Below are positions 41,044-49,690 of a stretch of 50,702 nt of DNA, piece after piece. Source of the DNA: an uncultured Sphingomonadaceae bacterium (lineage in GTDB: Bacteria > Pseudomonadota > Alphaproteobacteria > Sphingomonadales > Sphingomonadaceae). Below the pieces are notes generated by a model. The model worked only from the letters and a program-made list of their open reading frames with translations. It was not told the DNA's origin and ran no database searches. The position numbers and the translations under genes were made by a program. How positions within the stretch are numbered: the stretch's first letter is position 1; the number at the start of each line of letters is the position of its first letter. The stretch spans positions 1-50,702 of the forward strand of contig CALKUK010000024.1 of assembly GCA_937996655.1 (NCBI GenBank), written 5' to 3'.

Positions 41044-41601
41044 TTAACGGGTGCCTTCGGCAGGGGTTTTGTCGTCCAGAATGACGGTCCCGGTCGTCGT
41101 GCCGCCCTTGCCCGCTGCAAAGCTCATGGTGAAGGGCGTGCCGTCCTTGGTCTTGCCGACCAGCGATTCGCCCGAAACCTTGGCCGCGACCGCCTTTTCC
41201 GCAAAGGCTTTGACGAACCAGTCCCGCACCGGCTTGGGGTCTGCCGGGGCTGAGAAGATGATCTGCACCCGGTCACCATCCCAAACGCCCGTTTTATCGC
41301 CTTTCACATTGATGCTGGAGACGGTCGCCCCCGGATAAAGCTTCACCCCATCGATATCGAAATTGCTGTCTTTCAGCAGGACTTTGGGCAGACGGACATT
41401 GGCGTCAAAGCCCGGCAGATTGACGGCGACTTTGCCCGTATCGCCATCGGCTGTGATGCGGATGTCTTCCCCCTTATCGCCTTTGGCGGCCACATTGATG
41501 CTGGTGCCGCTTGCGTTTGCATCCGCGTCGTTGGTTGTGGCGTCAATGTCGCAGGCGGACAGGCCGATGAGTAGGGGCAGGATCAGGAAGCGCGCGCGCA
41601 T
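41044..41601 (-). CDS. Lipoprotein A of a related tandem pair
   Basis: A 185-residue lipoprotein with LLIGLSACDI (lipobox Cys about residue 16). Its C-half (LYPGATVSSIN, FSAPADPKPVRDWFVKAF, GESLVGKTKDGTPF) parallels the downstream lipoprotein. A strong promoter with an 18-bp dyad over the -10 lies upstream. Function unknown. Confidence 0.75.
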   Translation of the reverse strand: MRARFLILPLLIGLSACDIDATTNDADANASGTSINVAAKGDKGEDIRITADGDTGKVAVNLPGFDANVRLPKVLLKDSNFDIDGVKLYPGATVSSINVKGDKTGVWDGDRVQIIFSAPADPKPVRDWFVKAFAEKAVAAKVSGESLVGKTKDGTPFTMSFAAGKGGTTTGTVILDDKTPAEGTR

Positions 41602-41618
41602 GAGAGTGTCTCCAGACT

Positions 41619-41636
41619 GTGTTATCCACATAATAC
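41619..41636. promoter_or_regulatory. 7-4-7 dyad over lipoprotein A promoter
   Basis: GTGTTAT-ccac-ATAATAC (plus strand), an imperfect copy of the dyad at 17858-17875, same arm and spacer lengths, again covering the -10. Confidence 0.55.
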
Positions 41637-41657
41637 AGTTGACAGGGTGCGCGTCAA
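41630..41657 (-). promoter_or_regulatory. Promoter of the lipoprotein pair
   Basis: TTGACG (41652-41657), 16-base spacer, TATTAT (41630-41635) on the minus strand, with the start codon at 41601. Confidence 0.6.
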
Positions 41658-41703
41658 GCCAGTTCCCCTTGCAATCGGGTGCTTGGCTGCGCACATTCGG
41701 CTT

Positions 41704-41925
41704 ATGCGCAACGTCCTTTCCCTGCTGATCGGCTTTATCGCCCTGATCCTTGCCGCCATCGCCTTCTTTCCGCTTTTGGGCTGGGCGAATTGGGCGATCA
41801 TTCCGCTTGCGGTGATCGGACTGGGGATTGGCGCCACGTCAGACAAGACGGCGGGCCGCAACCTCAATATTGTGGTGATCGTCATTGGCCTGATCCGCCT
41901 GTCGATTGGCGGCGGCATCTTCTAG
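41704..41925 (+). CDS. Small two-helix membrane protein
   Basis: A 73-residue protein with two hydrophobic segments (LLIGFIALILAAIAFFPLLG and LNIVVIVIGLIRLSIGG) and a short loop GATSDKTAGR. No recognised family. Its ATG has no clear Shine-Dalgarno, and the stop overlaps that of the convergent PilZ gene (CTAG). Confidence 0.6.
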   Translation: MRNVLSLLIGFIALILAAIAFFPLLGWANWAIIPLAVIGLGIGATSDKTAGRNLNIVVIVIGLIRLSIGGGIF

Positions 41926-42248
41926 CCTGCGCGGAAACCGATTATCTGGCCGAGGCGTTGTTCGCTGACCGGATTGATGAAGGCCCCGCCGACATCGCCA
42001 TTCTTTGACCAGACGATGCGGGCAATGATCATGCCGATCCCGGCCATTTTCAACCGGATGATCGATCCGGGCGGAATATGACGGCCGGTGCGGGCGCGAA
42101 AGCCGGTGAGAGAGAGCTCTGTCACAATCACATTGGCGCCCTGAAAGCCTGTTCCGGCGAGTGTCGCATCTTGGGCGAGCGCATAGCGCGGGGCACGGCG
42201 CCGGTCTGGCGCAAGGTTTTGGACAGCAAGGCGCGCGGCAAGATGCAT
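41922..42248 (-). CDS. PilZ-domain protein, possible c-di-GMP effector
   Basis: A single PilZ domain of 108 residues from ATG 42248. The RRRAPRY motif supplies the RxxxR of c-di-GMP binding and ELSLTGFRAR the (D/N)xSxxG position with the first residue changed to Glu, so ligand binding may be weakened. ATG 42248 is chosen because AGGGGACG precedes it; the ATG 18 bases upstream is possible. Monocistronic. Confidence 0.82.
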   Translation of the reverse strand: MHLAARLAVQNLAPDRRRAPRYALAQDATLAGTGFQGANVIVTELSLTGFRARTGRHIPPGSIIRLKMAGIGMIIARIVWSKNGDVGGAFINPVSEQRLGQIIGFRAG

Positions 42249-42386
42249 GTGAGTCGTCCCCTGCATGCAGCCTAGGCCGAACAGGTTAAGGACCCGTAAT
42301 CACCTGAAAATACGTCAGATTTGGCGAATCGCCCCTGCCCGTCCTACATCTCGGCCAAGAGAAATTCTCGCAGGAGTGAAGAAGCG

Positions 42387-42782
42387 ATGGCTTGGGGTAG
42401 CAAATCATCTGACGCAACGCCGCGTGCCGGGGGAAGCATGTCGTTTATCGGTAGCGAAGTGTCCATCACCGGCAACATCAGCGCCGCAGGCGACATTCAT
42501 CTGGATGGCGCGGTTCAGGGTGACATTGCCTGTGCCGCGTTGACTGTGGGCGGCTCGGGCCATGTGAAGGGCAATGTATTGGCCCAGCGTGCAACCATCG
42601 CCGGCGCTGTCGAAGGCGCTATTGTCGCAACCGAACTCGTCATTGAACGGTCGGCCCGCATATTGGGCGACGTGTCTTATGAGAGCATTTCGATCGAAAC
42701 CGGCGCGCGCGTCGACGGACGTCTGTCGCAAAAGGCCGCGCCCTCGGGTGAACTCAAGCTGGTCGCTGCCGCCGGCGAATAA
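42387..42782 (+). CDS. Bactofilin
   Basis: Polymer-forming cytoskeletal protein of 131 residues. The DUF583 right-handed beta-helix is seen in the turn-like repeats FIGSEVSITGNISAAGDIHLD, VQGDIACAALTVGGSG and VEGAIVATELVIERS. ATG 42387 follows GCAGGAG; the frame continues upstream but without similarity. Lacks an adjacent M23 peptidase gene that often accompanies bactofilins. Confidence 0.9.
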   Translation: MAWGSKSSDATPRAGGSMSFIGSEVSITGNISAAGDIHLDGAVQGDIACAALTVGGSGHVKGNVLAQRATIAGAVEGAIVATELVIERSARILGDVSYESISIETGARVDGRLSQKAAPSGELKLVAAAGE

Positions 42783-42849
42783 AGTGGTGTCAGCGGGGCG
42801 TTGACAGAAATTAAATGCGCAGCGCCCCCAACCGGACTAAACGGTCCGC

Positions 42850-43803
42850 ATGACTGATATGCTCACCTCTCTGCCGACATTGTCGCTGGCCATGCAGGAC
42901 AGCGACCCCGAAGCTTTTGCCCAAGCCTTTGGCGACTCATTCCGCACATTTGGCTTTGCCGTTATTGCCGATCACGGCGTGGACCGCGCGTTGATCGACA
43001 CCGCGTGGGATCAAACACGCCAGCTGTTCGATCTGCCTGAAGCGGTGAAGCGGTCTTATTACACATCGGAACTGGCCGGACAGCGCGGCTACACACCTTT
43101 CGGGACTGAAATTGCCAAAGACGCCGCCCATGTCGACCTGAAGGAGTTCTGGCACATCGGTCGGGATTTGCCGCCCGCACACCGTTTCCGCGATCACATG
43201 CCCGACAATCTCTGGCCCGCCGAACTGCCCGAATTCCGCGCGACGTTTGAGGCGATGTACGCCGCCTTTGATGCGGTCGGGAACCGGCTTTTGTCCGCCA
43301 TCGCCCGCTATCTCGGCCTTGCGCCGGACTGGTTTGATCCAGCCGTCGCTTATGGCAATTCAGTGATGCGGCTGCTCCATTATCCGCCGATCCCGAAAGA
43401 CGCGCCAGGCATTCGTGCAGGGGCGCATGGGGACATCAACCTGATCACGCTGCTGCTGGGGGCGGAAGAGGGCGGGTTGCAACTGCTGACGCGGCAGGGC
43501 GAATGGCTGTCCATCACGCCGCCCGAAGGCGCAATGGTGATCAATTGCGGGGATATGCTGGAACGGCTGACCAACACCCATTTGCCCGCAACCATCCACC
43601 GCGTGCTCAACCCGCCGCCGGAGCGCCGCCATATCCCGCGCTATTCGATGCCATTCTTTTTGCATCTGGCGTCTGATTTCCAGATCGAGACGCTGCCGGG
43701 CTGCGTGGATGCAGACCATCCAAATCTCTACCCCGAACCGATCAGCGCGAACGATTTCCTCGTGGAGCGGCTGATCGATATCGGGTTGAAGAAAAAAGCC
43801 TGA
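42850..43803 (+). CDS. Isopenicillin N synthase-like 2OG-Fe(II) oxygenase
   Basis: Iron-dependent oxygenase, 317 residues. The iron ligands HxD are in AGAHGDINLITLLLG and the third His in ATIHRVLNPP; RYSMPFFLH contains the 2-oxoglutarate-binding RxS. An N-terminal DIOX_N-type region precedes it. Substrate unknown. It ends one base before the convergent DUF2147 stop. Confidence 0.9.
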   Translation: MTDMLTSLPTLSLAMQDSDPEAFAQAFGDSFRTFGFAVIADHGVDRALIDTAWDQTRQLFDLPEAVKRSYYTSELAGQRGYTPFGTEIAKDAAHVDLKEFWHIGRDLPPAHRFRDHMPDNLWPAELPEFRATFEAMYAAFDAVGNRLLSAIARYLGLAPDWFDPAVAYGNSVMRLLHYPPIPKDAPGIRAGAHGDINLITLLLGAEEGGLQLLTRQGEWLSITPPEGAMVINCGDMLERLTNTHLPATIHRVLNPPPERRHIPRYSMPFFLHLASDFQIETLPGCVDADHPNLYPEPISANDFLVERLIDIGLKKKA

Positions 43804-44217
43804 TCAGGGCGCGGGCGTAAAGGTCACGGCCTTGCAGAAGGGGCCAACACAGCCCTTGACCTTCAAAGAGCCGTCGGGCTGCTTGGCCATGGTGGACCGG
43901 TAGGTCTTGCCGGCGCGCGGATCATAGATCTGGCCTTCCCATTCCCCGCCGGCGTCCTTGAACCCGGACAAAATGGTAATCCCTTGAATCGGGCGAGAGC
44001 GCAGCGATGGGTCTGGATTGTTGCTGTCGACAGCAGGCCCACCTCCCGGCGGCGTCTTCAGCACTTTGGCAACCTTGCCGCAAATGACGGGCCCGCATTG
44101 GCCGATATGCACGACGCTGTCCTTTTCAGCCGTATACCACCGGCCGGTCACGGGGACGGCAGCCAATACAGGCGAGGCAGTGGCTGCCAGCGCAAGGATG
44201 AACGGGGCAACACGCAT
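43804..44217 (-). CDS. DUF2147 family secreted protein
   Basis: A 137-residue exported protein with a signal peptide (MRVAPFILALAATASPVLAA). The DUF2147 beta-barrel-like segment appears in VTGRWYTAEKDSVVHIGQCG, ILSGFKDAGGEWEGQIYDPRAGKTYRSTM and LKVKGCVGPFCKAVTF, with four conserved Cys. ATG 44217 chosen because GAGGAG lies 7 bases upstream. Divergent from the beta-helix operon; function unknown. Confidence 0.85.
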   Translation of the reverse strand: MRVAPFILALAATASPVLAAVPVTGRWYTAEKDSVVHIGQCGPVICGKVAKVLKTPPGGGPAVDSNNPDPSLRSRPIQGITILSGFKDAGGEWEGQIYDPRAGKTYRSTMAKQPDGSLKVKGCVGPFCKAVTFTPAP

Positions 44218-44280
44218 CAACATACTCCTCAACTCGGTTTTCTTCTTGGCTTACACCAGTGTCAGTGCGATGAATACGCC

Positions 44281-45486
44281 ATGAAACGGAGAGCGATGCA
44301 AGCCGCAGTCATAGCCGCAATGGCAGCTGCGCACGTCCAGGCGGGCACGTTGCGTGTCGAACCGGGCGATGGAGCGCAGGAGCGGCTACAGGCGGCCCTG
44401 ATTGAGGCTAAACCCGGCGATATCGTCGACATCGGGGCGGGGCGGTTCGACCTGACCGACGGCCTGTCGCTCGACGTCAATGGCGTTACGGTAAAGGGCG
44501 CGGGGCCAGCGGCCACCATCCTCAGCTTCAAGGGCCAAAAGGCGGCCGGTGAAGGTCTCCTCGTCACCTCGGACGATGTGGTGCTGCGCGACTTTGCGGT
44601 GGAAGATTCGCGCGGGGACGGAATCAAGTCCAAGGGCGCAGACCGCATTGTCTATCGCAATGTTCGTGTCGAATGGACCGGAGGCCCCAAGGAAGCCAAC
44701 GGCTCCTACGGTCTCTATCCGGTCGAATCGACCGATGTGCTGATCGACGGCGCAGTGGTGAAGGGCGCTTCGGACGCGGGCATCTATGTCGGCCAGTCGA
44801 AGAACATCATCGTCCGCAACTCAACCGCGATGTACAATGTCGCCGGGATTGAGATTGAAAACAGCTATAGCGCCGATGTGCATTCCAACCTGGCCATGCA
44901 CAATACCGGCGGCATCCTTGTGTTCGATCTGCCCAATCTGCCGCAACAGGGCGGACATGCCATCCGCGTCTTTTCCAATCGCGTGGAACAGAATGACACG
45001 CCCAATTTCGCGCCGAAGGGCAATATCGTCGCGAGCGTGCCAACCGGCACCGGCGTGATGGTGATGGCCAATCGCGACGTGCACGTGTTCAGCAACATCA
45101 TCGGCGAAAATGGTACGACCAATGTCATGGTGGTCGCCTATCAGTCCGCTTTTACCGACAAGAATTATGATCCCAGTGCGCGCAACATTGTCGTGCGGGA
45201 CAATCAGCATGGACGCGCCGGATGGGCCCCCGCCTTCCCGGGTGGGGCCGCGCTTGCAGCGGCCCTTGGCGGGCTCTTCCCGTCGGTGATGTGGGATGGT
45301 GTCGGCGGGGCGGCGGCCAATGTGCAGCTGAAAGACCCGGTCATGACGGTGTCGCTCAACCTGCCGGCCCAGGGCACGCCGATCACGCAGGCCCAACCGG
45401 CCGCCTATGTCGCCCCGGCGACTGCGCCTGCCAAGGATTTGCCGACCATTGTCATGACCGCAGCAATGGAGGCGGCGACCAAGTGA
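44281..45486 (+). CDS. Secreted parallel beta-helix protein of a conserved two-gene pair
   Basis: A 401-residue exported protein with a signal peptide (KRRAMQAAVIAAMAAAHVQA). Turns of a right-handed beta-helix follow: VNGVTVKGAGPAATILSF, SDDVVLRDFAVEDSRGDGIK, STDVLIDGAVVKGASDAGIY, SKNIIVRNSTAMYNVAGIEI, YSADVHSNLAMHNTGGILVF. The C-terminal third is Ala/Pro-rich. This matches the family known as TIGR03805, which occurs next to TIGR03806 proteins. Function unknown. ATG 44281 and 44296 are both possible starts. Its stop overlaps the next GTG (GTGA). Confidence 0.85.
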   Translation: MKRRAMQAAVIAAMAAAHVQAGTLRVEPGDGAQERLQAALIEAKPGDIVDIGAGRFDLTDGLSLDVNGVTVKGAGPAATILSFKGQKAAGEGLLVTSDDVVLRDFAVEDSRGDGIKSKGADRIVYRNVRVEWTGGPKEANGSYGLYPVESTDVLIDGAVVKGASDAGIYVGQSKNIIVRNSTAMYNVAGIEIENSYSADVHSNLAMHNTGGILVFDLPNLPQQGGHAIRVFSNRVEQNDTPNFAPKGNIVASVPTGTGVMVMANRDVHVFSNIIGENGTTNVMVVAYQSAFTDKNYDPSARNIVVRDNQHGRAGWAPAFPGGAALAAALGGLFPSVMWDGVGGAAANVQLKDPVMTVSLNLPAQGTPITQAQPAAYVAPATAPAKDLPTIVMTAAMEAATK

Positions 45487-46499
45487 GGCGCGCGCTGGCG
45501 TTGGGTCTTGCCTGGTGCGGGTTGGTGAGCGCCAGCCCGTCGCCACAGGTGGATGATGCCCTGATTTTGAGCGATGCGATGCCGACCCGGCTGCAGGATT
45601 TTGGCCTGTTGGTCGATGGCAAAACGCCCGCGCCCGGTGTCATCCCCTATCATCTCAATACGCCGCTTTTTTCCGACTATGCGGTGAAGTTCCGCTTCAT
45701 GCATCTGCCCAAGGGCAAGAAGGCGAAAGCGACGGGGGACGGGTTGCTCGACTTCCCCGTTGGCACCGCCCTCATCAAAAGCTTCGGCTATCCGGCGGAT
45801 ATGCGCGCACCCGGACAGGATATGCGCATCCTCGAGACGCGTCTGCTCCTCCACCGGGCGAGCGGCTGGGTGGCGCTGCCCTATGTCTGGAATGCGGATG
45901 GCACGGAGGCGACACTCAAACGGGCGGGCCAGCGCATGGATGTCAGCTGGACGCATAGTGACGGGCAGGTGAGGTCGATCAGCTATGCCGTGCCCAATGC
46001 CAATCAGTGCAAGGGCTGCCACGTGTCTGGGGCCGCGATCACGCCAATTGGCCCCAAGGTCCGCAATCTGGACGACGGTCATCAATTGCAGGCCTTGGCA
46101 AAGGCGGGGCTGCTGACGGGTAAGGCGCAGGCCGTGCGGCCCATGCCGGTCTGGGATCGACCGGATAGCGGATCAGTTGCTCTGCGCGCGCGGGCGTATC
46201 TGGATGCGAATTGCAGTCATTGCCACAACCGCGCGGGCCCTGCTGATACCTCCGGCCTGTGGCTGGATTGGGATCAGCCGGCGGACACCAATCTCGGCAT
46301 TGGCAAGCGCCCGACAGCCGCGGGGCGCGGCAGTGTCGGTCTGGAGTTTGCGATCAAGCCGGGGGACCCTGCGGCCTCTTATCTCGTTGCACGCATGGCG
46401 AGCACCGAACCCGGCATCGCCATGCCGGAACTTGGCCGGTCGGTCACCCACGCAGAAGCCGTGGCGCTGATCAGCCAATGGATCAGAGAGATGAAATGA
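45483..46499 (+). CDS. Di-heme c-type cytochrome-like protein paired with the beta-helix protein
   Basis: A 338-residue exported protein with a signal-like N-terminus (RRALALGLAWCGLVSASP). Two CxxCH heme sites lie at 176-180 (CKGCH) and 244-248 (CSHCH). The first half has LNTPLFSDYAVKFRFMHLPKG, LDFPVGTALIKSFGY and LETRLLLHRASGWVALPYVW, and the end FAIKPGDPAASYLVARM and PELGRSVTHAEAVALISQWI. This matches the TIGR03806/HNE_0200 family of unknown role. GTG 45483 overlaps the upstream TGA; its own stop overlaps maiA (ATGA). Confidence 0.87.
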   Translation: MRRALALGLAWCGLVSASPSPQVDDALILSDAMPTRLQDFGLLVDGKTPAPGVIPYHLNTPLFSDYAVKFRFMHLPKGKKAKATGDGLLDFPVGTALIKSFGYPADMRAPGQDMRILETRLLLHRASGWVALPYVWNADGTEATLKRAGQRMDVSWTHSDGQVRSISYAVPNANQCKGCHVSGAAITPIGPKVRNLDDGHQLQALAKAGLLTGKAQAVRPMPVWDRPDSGSVALRARAYLDANCSHCHNRAGPADTSGLWLDWDQPADTNLGIGKRPTAAGRGSVGLEFAIKPGDPAASYLVARMASTEPGIAMPELGRSVTHAEAVALISQWIREMK

Positions 46500-47137
46500 C
46501 CCTAAGGCTCTATGATTATTGGCGGTCCTCTGCTGCCTATCGCGTGCGGATGGCCCTCAACCTGAAGGGGCTCTCTTATGAGGTGGCGGACACCAGTCTG
46601 CTCCACGGCGAACAGCGCGACCCCGACTATCTGGCGCGTAATCCGCAAGGCTTGGTCCCCATGCTCGAGGTGGGTGACCTGCGCCTGACGCAGAGCCTGG
46701 CCATCATTGACTGGCTGGATGCGACCTATGTGGAACCCCGCCTGATCCCATCGGACCCCGCCGCCCGCGCGGCGGAACTCGCCAAGGCGATGGTCATTGC
46801 AGCCGACATTCACCCGATCAACAATCTGCGCATTCTCAAATATCTAAAGAGTGATCTGGGGCAGTCTCAGGCCGAGATCGACCAATGGGCGCGTCATTGG
46901 ATCATGGAGGGCTTTGCCGCGCTGGAGGCGATGGCGGACCCGTCAAAGCCATTCCTGTCCGGCGAAGCGCCCGGCCTCGCGGATGTGTTCCTCGTGCCGC
47001 AAATGGCCAATGCGCGGCGGGTTGATACTCCGCTCGAAGCGTTTCCGAAGTTGGTTGCTATCGATGCGCGCGCGACCGCGCTTGAGCCGTTCGCGCGGGC
47101 CCATCCGGACGCCGTAAAGCCTGCGCGTTACACCTGA
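46496..47137 (+). CDS. maiA: Maleylacetoacetate isomerase (zeta-class GST)
   Basis: Glutathione-dependent isomerase of tyrosine/phenylacetate-type ring catabolism, 213 residues. The N-terminal RLYDYWRSSAAYRVRMALNLKGL has the zeta-class SSxxxR site with Ala replacing the usual Cys, and NPQGLVPMLEVGDLRLTQSLAIIDWLD and DIHPINNLRILKYL are conserved. No other tyrosine-catabolism gene is nearby, so another glutathione substrate is possible. ATGA overlap with the cytochrome gene. Confidence 0.88.
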   Translation: MTLRLYDYWRSSAAYRVRMALNLKGLSYEVADTSLLHGEQRDPDYLARNPQGLVPMLEVGDLRLTQSLAIIDWLDATYVEPRLIPSDPAARAAELAKAMVIAADIHPINNLRILKYLKSDLGQSQAEIDQWARHWIMEGFAALEAMADPSKPFLSGEAPGLADVFLVPQMANARRVDTPLEAFPKLVAIDARATALEPFARAHPDAVKPARYT

Positions 47138-47149
47138 CAGGAGACCCTC

Positions 47150-47557
47150 ATGACGATCACCGGACGCTGCTATTGTGGGGATGTGCACTATAAGGCCGAA
47201 GGGCCGGGCTTCATGAAGTTTGAATGCTATTGCCGCGAATGCCGCTACATTTCGGGCGGTGGCCCGGTGATGGGCATGGCCGTGCTCCACGAAGGTTTTG
47301 AGATCACCAAAGGCGACGTGAAGGGTTTCACCCGCAGCGATATGGAGGGGGCTGTGACGCGGGAGTTTTGCCCCAATTGTGGCACGCATCTCTTTACCCG
47401 CGCGCCCGGCTTTCCGCAGGGTGTGATCCTCAAGATCGGGAGCCTCGACAATCCGGATGATTTCGGCGGCGCTGAGTTTGCCGCCTTTGCGCGCGATGCG
47501 GAAAGCTGGCACCGCCTGCCGACCGATATTCCCGTGCATGACCGCTGGCCGGGATAA
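47150..47557 (+). CDS. GFA/CENP-V-type zinc-binding protein
   Basis: A 135-residue protein with the GFA fold. Cysteine clusters GRCYCGDVHY, ECYCRECRY and FCPNCGTHLF bind zinc. The family takes its name from glutathione-dependent formaldehyde-activating enzyme, but most members are uncharacterised. It starts 12 bases after maiA with AGGAGAC upstream and is probably co-transcribed; both partners are glutathione-linked families. Confidence 0.88.
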   Translation: MTITGRCYCGDVHYKAEGPGFMKFECYCRECRYISGGGPVMGMAVLHEGFEITKGDVKGFTRSDMEGAVTREFCPNCGTHLFTRAPGFPQGVILKIGSLDNPDDFGGAEFAAFARDAESWHRLPTDIPVHDRWPG

Positions 47558-47612
47558 AATAGCGCCACTTTGCCCCTTTCATGTTGGCGCGGCCACTGCC
47601 ACATGCAGGGCC

Positions 47613-49631
47613 ATGAAAACACGTCTGCTCGCGTCTGCTGCCCTTCTGTTTGCCGCGCCTGCCTTTGCGCAGGATGACGAGATCGTAGTGACGGGTCAGC
47701 CGCTGCCCGCCTCCATTGGGGAGGGGGCCTATGACGTGGCTGTGGTGGACCGCGACCGGATTGTCGCGACAGCGTCCGGTCGGATTGAGGATGTGCTGCG
47801 CGATGTGGCCGGGCTAACCCAGTTCCGCCGCAGCGACGCCCGTTCCGCCAATGCGACGAGCCAGGGGGCGACGCTGCGCGGCCTTGGCGGCAATGCCTCC
47901 AGCCGTGCGCTTCTGGTGCTCGACGGTGTACCGCAGAGCGACCCCTTTGGCGGCTGGATCACTTGGCCGGCCTATGCGCCCGAACGCCTTGGCAGTGTCC
48001 GTGTGACGCGCGGTGGCGGGTCTGGCACTTTTGGCTCAGGCGCGCTTGCGGGCACCATTGAGATGGAAAGCATCGGCGCGGGTAATGGCCTGAGCGGGAG
48101 CCTCGCTTATGGCAGCCGCCAGAGCCTGGACGCCAGCGCGCTTGTGTCCGGTCAGCTTGGCCAAGGCTTTGGCTTTCTGTCCGCAACTTATGCGCGAGGG
48201 GATGGTTTCATCCCCATTGTCGCGTCGCGTCGCGGCGCGGCGGACATTGCAGCGCCCTATGAGCAGGCGACGCTGTCTGCGCGCGCCGTGGCGCCTCTCG
48301 ACGCACAGACCGAGCTGCAGGCCTCTGTCATGGGTTTTACCGACCGGCGTGAACGCGGGACGATCCTGTCTGAAAATGGCGGGGATGGTGGGGATGCCAG
48401 CGTCCGGCTGGTGCATAAAGGCCATTGGGGCGTGCAGGCGCTCGGCTATGTCCAGATGCGTAAATTCACCAGCCGCGCGGTCGCGGTCGATGCAACGCGA
48501 ACGATCGTCACCCAGTCGGTGGATCAGTATAATGTGCCGTCAACGGGGGTGGGCGGACGACTGGAAATCCGTCCGCCGCTGGGCGAAGCCATAGAGATGC
48601 GGCTGGGCGCTGATTTCCGCCGGACGACGGGGGAGACGAACGAGCTGTTCACCTATGTCGCGGGCCGCGCCACCCGCCTCCGCGAAGCCGGCGGGCAGAG
48701 CGATACGGCAGGTGCCTTTGCCGAACTCTCGGCAAAGATGGACGCGCTGACGCTGACAGGCGGTGTGCGGGCCGACCGCTGGTGGATCCGCGATGGGCGT
48801 CTGGTCGAACGGACGCTGGCGACCGGGGCCAGCATCCGCAATGAGCTGGCCCCAAATCGCCAGGGCTGGGAACCGACGGCACGGGCGGGCCTTGCCTATG
48901 AGGCAGGCATCGTCACGCTTCGGGGTGCGGCCTATCTCGGCTGGCGGCTGCCAACGCTCAATGAACTTTATCGCCCGTTCCGTGTGGGGGCCGATGCAAC
49001 GGCGGCCAATCCGGCACTGGCGCCCGAACGGATGAAGGGCATTGAACTTGGCGTCGATCTGCACCCTGCAAAGGGGGTCTCCCTGCGTGCAACCGCCTTC
49101 ACCAATAAGCTGACGGACGCCATCGGCAATGTCACGCTGGCACAGGGGCCGGGCACCTTTCCCGGTGTCGGCTTCGTCGCCGGGGCCTACAGGCAGCGCG
49201 TGAACATCGATGCGGTCCGCAGCAACGGGGTGGAACTTGATGCGCGGATCATCCGCGGCGAATGGCGGCTGGCGGTCAGCTATGCCTATACCGATGCGCA
49301 GATCAGCGGATCGGGCAGGGCGGCGGCGCTTGACGGGCTTCGTCCGGCGCAGGTGCCTGCGCACACGGCCAGCGGAACGCTCGGCTGGCGGGGCCTGTCT
49401 GCGACCCTGCGCTATGTGTCCGCCCAGTTTGAAGATGACGCCAATAGCCGCCGTCTGAACGCCGCGCTGACGCTTGATGCGGTCGCGCAACTGCCGGTGA
49501 CGGAACGGCTCTCGCTCTTTGTGCGGGGGGAGAATGTCACCGATGCGCGCGTTGACACAGCGATCAGTGCGACGGGTGTGATCGAGCGCGCGGCACCGCG
49601 CACAATCTGGGTTGGTCTTCGGCTGAACTGA
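47613..49631 (+). CDS. TonB-dependent outer-membrane receptor
   Basis: A 672-residue receptor with a signal peptide (MKTRLLASAALLFAAPAFAQ), a TonB-box-like DDEIVVTGQ, a plug domain (about 45-150, IEDVLRDVAGLTQFRR and RALLVLDGVPQSDPFGGWI) and a 22-strand barrel ending in RTIWVGLRLN, the terminal aromatic/hydrophobic pattern for BAM. Substrate not predictable; no heme, cobalamin or siderophore gene is nearby and no riboswitch is seen in the 55 bases upstream. A bidirectional terminator follows. Confidence 0.93.
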   Translation: MKTRLLASAALLFAAPAFAQDDEIVVTGQPLPASIGEGAYDVAVVDRDRIVATASGRIEDVLRDVAGLTQFRRSDARSANATSQGATLRGLGGNASSRALLVLDGVPQSDPFGGWITWPAYAPERLGSVRVTRGGGSGTFGSGALAGTIEMESIGAGNGLSGSLAYGSRQSLDASALVSGQLGQGFGFLSATYARGDGFIPIVASRRGAADIAAPYEQATLSARAVAPLDAQTELQASVMGFTDRRERGTILSENGGDGGDASVRLVHKGHWGVQALGYVQMRKFTSRAVAVDATRTIVTQSVDQYNVPSTGVGGRLEIRPPLGEAIEMRLGADFRRTTGETNELFTYVAGRATRLREAGGQSDTAGAFAELSAKMDALTLTGGVRADRWWIRDGRLVERTLATGASIRNELAPNRQGWEPTARAGLAYEAGIVTLRGAAYLGWRLPTLNELYRPFRVGADATAANPALAPERMKGIELGVDLHPAKGVSLRATAFTNKLTDAIGNVTLAQGPGTFPGVGFVAGAYRQRVNIDAVRSNGVELDARIIRGEWRLAVSYAYTDAQISGSGRAAALDGLRPAQVPAHTASGTLGWRGLSATLRYVSAQFEDDANSRRLNAALTLDAVAQLPVTERLSLFVRGENVTDARVDTAISATGVIERAAPRTIWVGLRLN

Positions 49632-49655
49632 TCTGGAGTCTGAACGTCAGGCATT

Positions 49656-49690
49656 AAAAAGGGCCGCGGGTACACCCGTCGGCCCTTTTT
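49656..49690. terminator. Bidirectional terminator after the TonB receptor
   Basis: AAAAAGGGCCG (49656-49666) pairs with CGGCCCTTTTT (49680-49690) with an inner GGGT/ACCC. T-runs on both strands, so it also serves minus-strand transcripts from the right. Confidence 0.88.

Noticed and set aside
41922..41925. Stop codons of two convergent genes overlapping as CTAG
   Set aside because: Common in compact genomes; other convergent pairs here (9161-9164, 22823-22826) do the same.
47558..47612. Cobalamin riboswitch before the TonB receptor
   Set aside because: The gap is only 55 bases and holds no B12-box-like sequence.
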